Positions 13,815 through 14,118 of a DNA stretch of 14,118 nucleotides are shown here, in pieces. Positions within the stretch are counted from its first letter, which is position 1. Every line of letters starts with the position of its first letter. The notes beneath the pieces are model-generated. The model saw nothing but the letters and a program-made list of their open reading frames with translations. It was not told the origin of the DNA and did not search any database. The position numbers and the translations under genes were made by a program. Origin of the DNA: Candidatus Kariarchaeota archaeon (GTDB taxonomy: Archaea; Asgardarchaeota; Heimdallarchaeia; Heimdallarchaeales; Kariarchaeaceae); NCBI GenBank assembly GCA_016839545.1, contig JAEOUB010000570.1, forward strand, positions 1-14,118, read 5' to 3'.

Positions 13815-14075
13815 ATGGTACGTAAGTCAGTAAGATCAGGCAAAAGGAAACTGATCAAAACCCCAGGTGGTAAATTCTACTACAAAAGTGTACAGAGCAA
13901 ACCAAATTACCCTCATTGTGCAACCTGTAGCAGACGGCTTCCCGGTGTCCCAAGAGGTACAACTGTTGAAATTCGAAGGATGAGTCCCAGTGAGCGATCA
14001 CCTTCTCGCCCTTACGGTGGTCAACTGTGTTCTCCCTGTCTTAGAAGAAAACTAATCAATGAAGTACGCTCCTAA
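13815..14075 (+). CDS. rpl34e: 50S ribosomal protein L34e (eL34)
   Basis: eL34 is a small zinc-ribbon protein of the archaeal/eukaryotic large ribosomal subunit, absent from bacteria. The protein is 86 aa from the ATG at 13815, normal for archaea. It begins MVRKSVRSGKRKLIKTPGGK, the basic N-terminus of the family. The zinc ligands are Cys35/Cys38 (HCATC) and Cys72/Cys75 (LCSPC). Between them sit RRLPGVPRG and the highly conserved SRPYGGQLC. A TTG at 13797 would add six residues not seen in the family, so the ATG is chosen. It lies between the EMC3-like gene and a probable cytidylate kinase gene, an arrangement shared by many archaea. The stop is 9 bp before the next start, so the pair is likely co-transcribed. 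Confidence 0.95.
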   Translation: MVRKSVRSGKRKLIKTPGGKFYYKSVQSKPNYPHCATCSRRLPGVPRGTTVEIRRMSPSERSPSRPYGGQLCSPCLRRKLINEVRS

Positions 14076-14084
14076 GGTTCTAAA

Positions 14085-14118
14085 ATGCCAATTAGTGTAA
14101 TCGCAATAGGTGGCCCAC
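14085..14118 (+). CDS. cmk: Probable cytidylate kinase, 3' end missing
   Basis: Only 11 codons are visible, reading MPISVIAIGGP. This is the first beta strand leading into what would be a P-loop (GGPPGSGK type) in a nucleoside monophosphate kinase. An SD-like AAGGT (14074-14078) lies 6 nt before the ATG and overlaps the L34e stop, which suggests coupling. In archaea cmk often follows rpl34e, so cytidylate kinase (CMP to CDP) is the best guess. The window ends before any diagnostic motif, so the identity rests mainly on context. Confidence 0.5.
   Translation, partial: MPISVIAIGGP

Noticed and set aside
1..14118. CRISPR arrays, insertion sequences, attachment sites and phage genes
   Set aside because: No regularly spaced repeats, transposase motifs or terminal inverted repeats were seen. 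The tRNA-Gln has no duplicated 3' end nearby.

Overview
The window looks archaeal. It carries a D-family DNA polymerase large subunit (DP2/PolC), the RadA recombinase, the archaeal/eukaryotic ribosomal protein L34e, an EMC3/Oxa1-like archaeal membrane insertase (DUF106) and a tRNA-Gln without an encoded CCA end. Several start codons lie about 26 nt downstream of a TATA-like box, as in archaeal leaderless genes. DP2 argues against most Thermoproteota, and L34e against haloarchaea and many methanogens. Together with an acyl-CoA dehydrogenase and ETF, a 7-TM protein with a longin/roadblock-like tail and moderate GC, this suggests an Asgard (Promethearchaeota) genome, perhaps Heimdall- or Thor-like. 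The lineage is inference; no marker seen here is decisive.

Layout. Positions 1-596: the 3' two thirds of radA (+). 593-1738: a 7-TM protein with a cytosolic alpha/beta domain (-), preceded on the same strand by tRNA-Gln(UUG) (1819-1890, -). 2003-3238: a HEAT-repeat-like protein (+). 3235-4434: acyl-CoA dehydrogenase (-). 4503-5429: a degenerate aminopeptidase-T/NicX-like protein (-). 5631-7357: etfB-etfA operon (+). 7354-8739: a two-gene unit (-) encoding an anchored exported glycoprotein-like protein and a small DUF2568/YrdB-like membrane protein. 8810-12262: polC/DP2 (-). 12339-13037: Trm9-like tRNA methyltransferase (+). 13078-13746: EMC3-like insertase (+). 13815-14075: rpl34e (+). From 14085: the first codons of a probable cytidylate kinase (+), cut by the window edge.

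How the genes fit together. The acyl-CoA dehydrogenase and the ETF form a plausible electron-transfer pair: the dehydrogenase oxidises acyl-CoA and ETF carries the electrons away. EMC3-like, L34e and Cmk are a recurring archaeal gene string near the ribosomal/secretion neighbourhood. RadA and DP2 are core recombination and replication proteins. The coding density is very high. All three convergent gene pairs overlap by exactly 4 bp, so their stop codons interlock on opposite strands. No intergenic gap exceeds about 200 bp, and there is no sign of mobile elements, CRISPR arrays, inteins or recent transfer.
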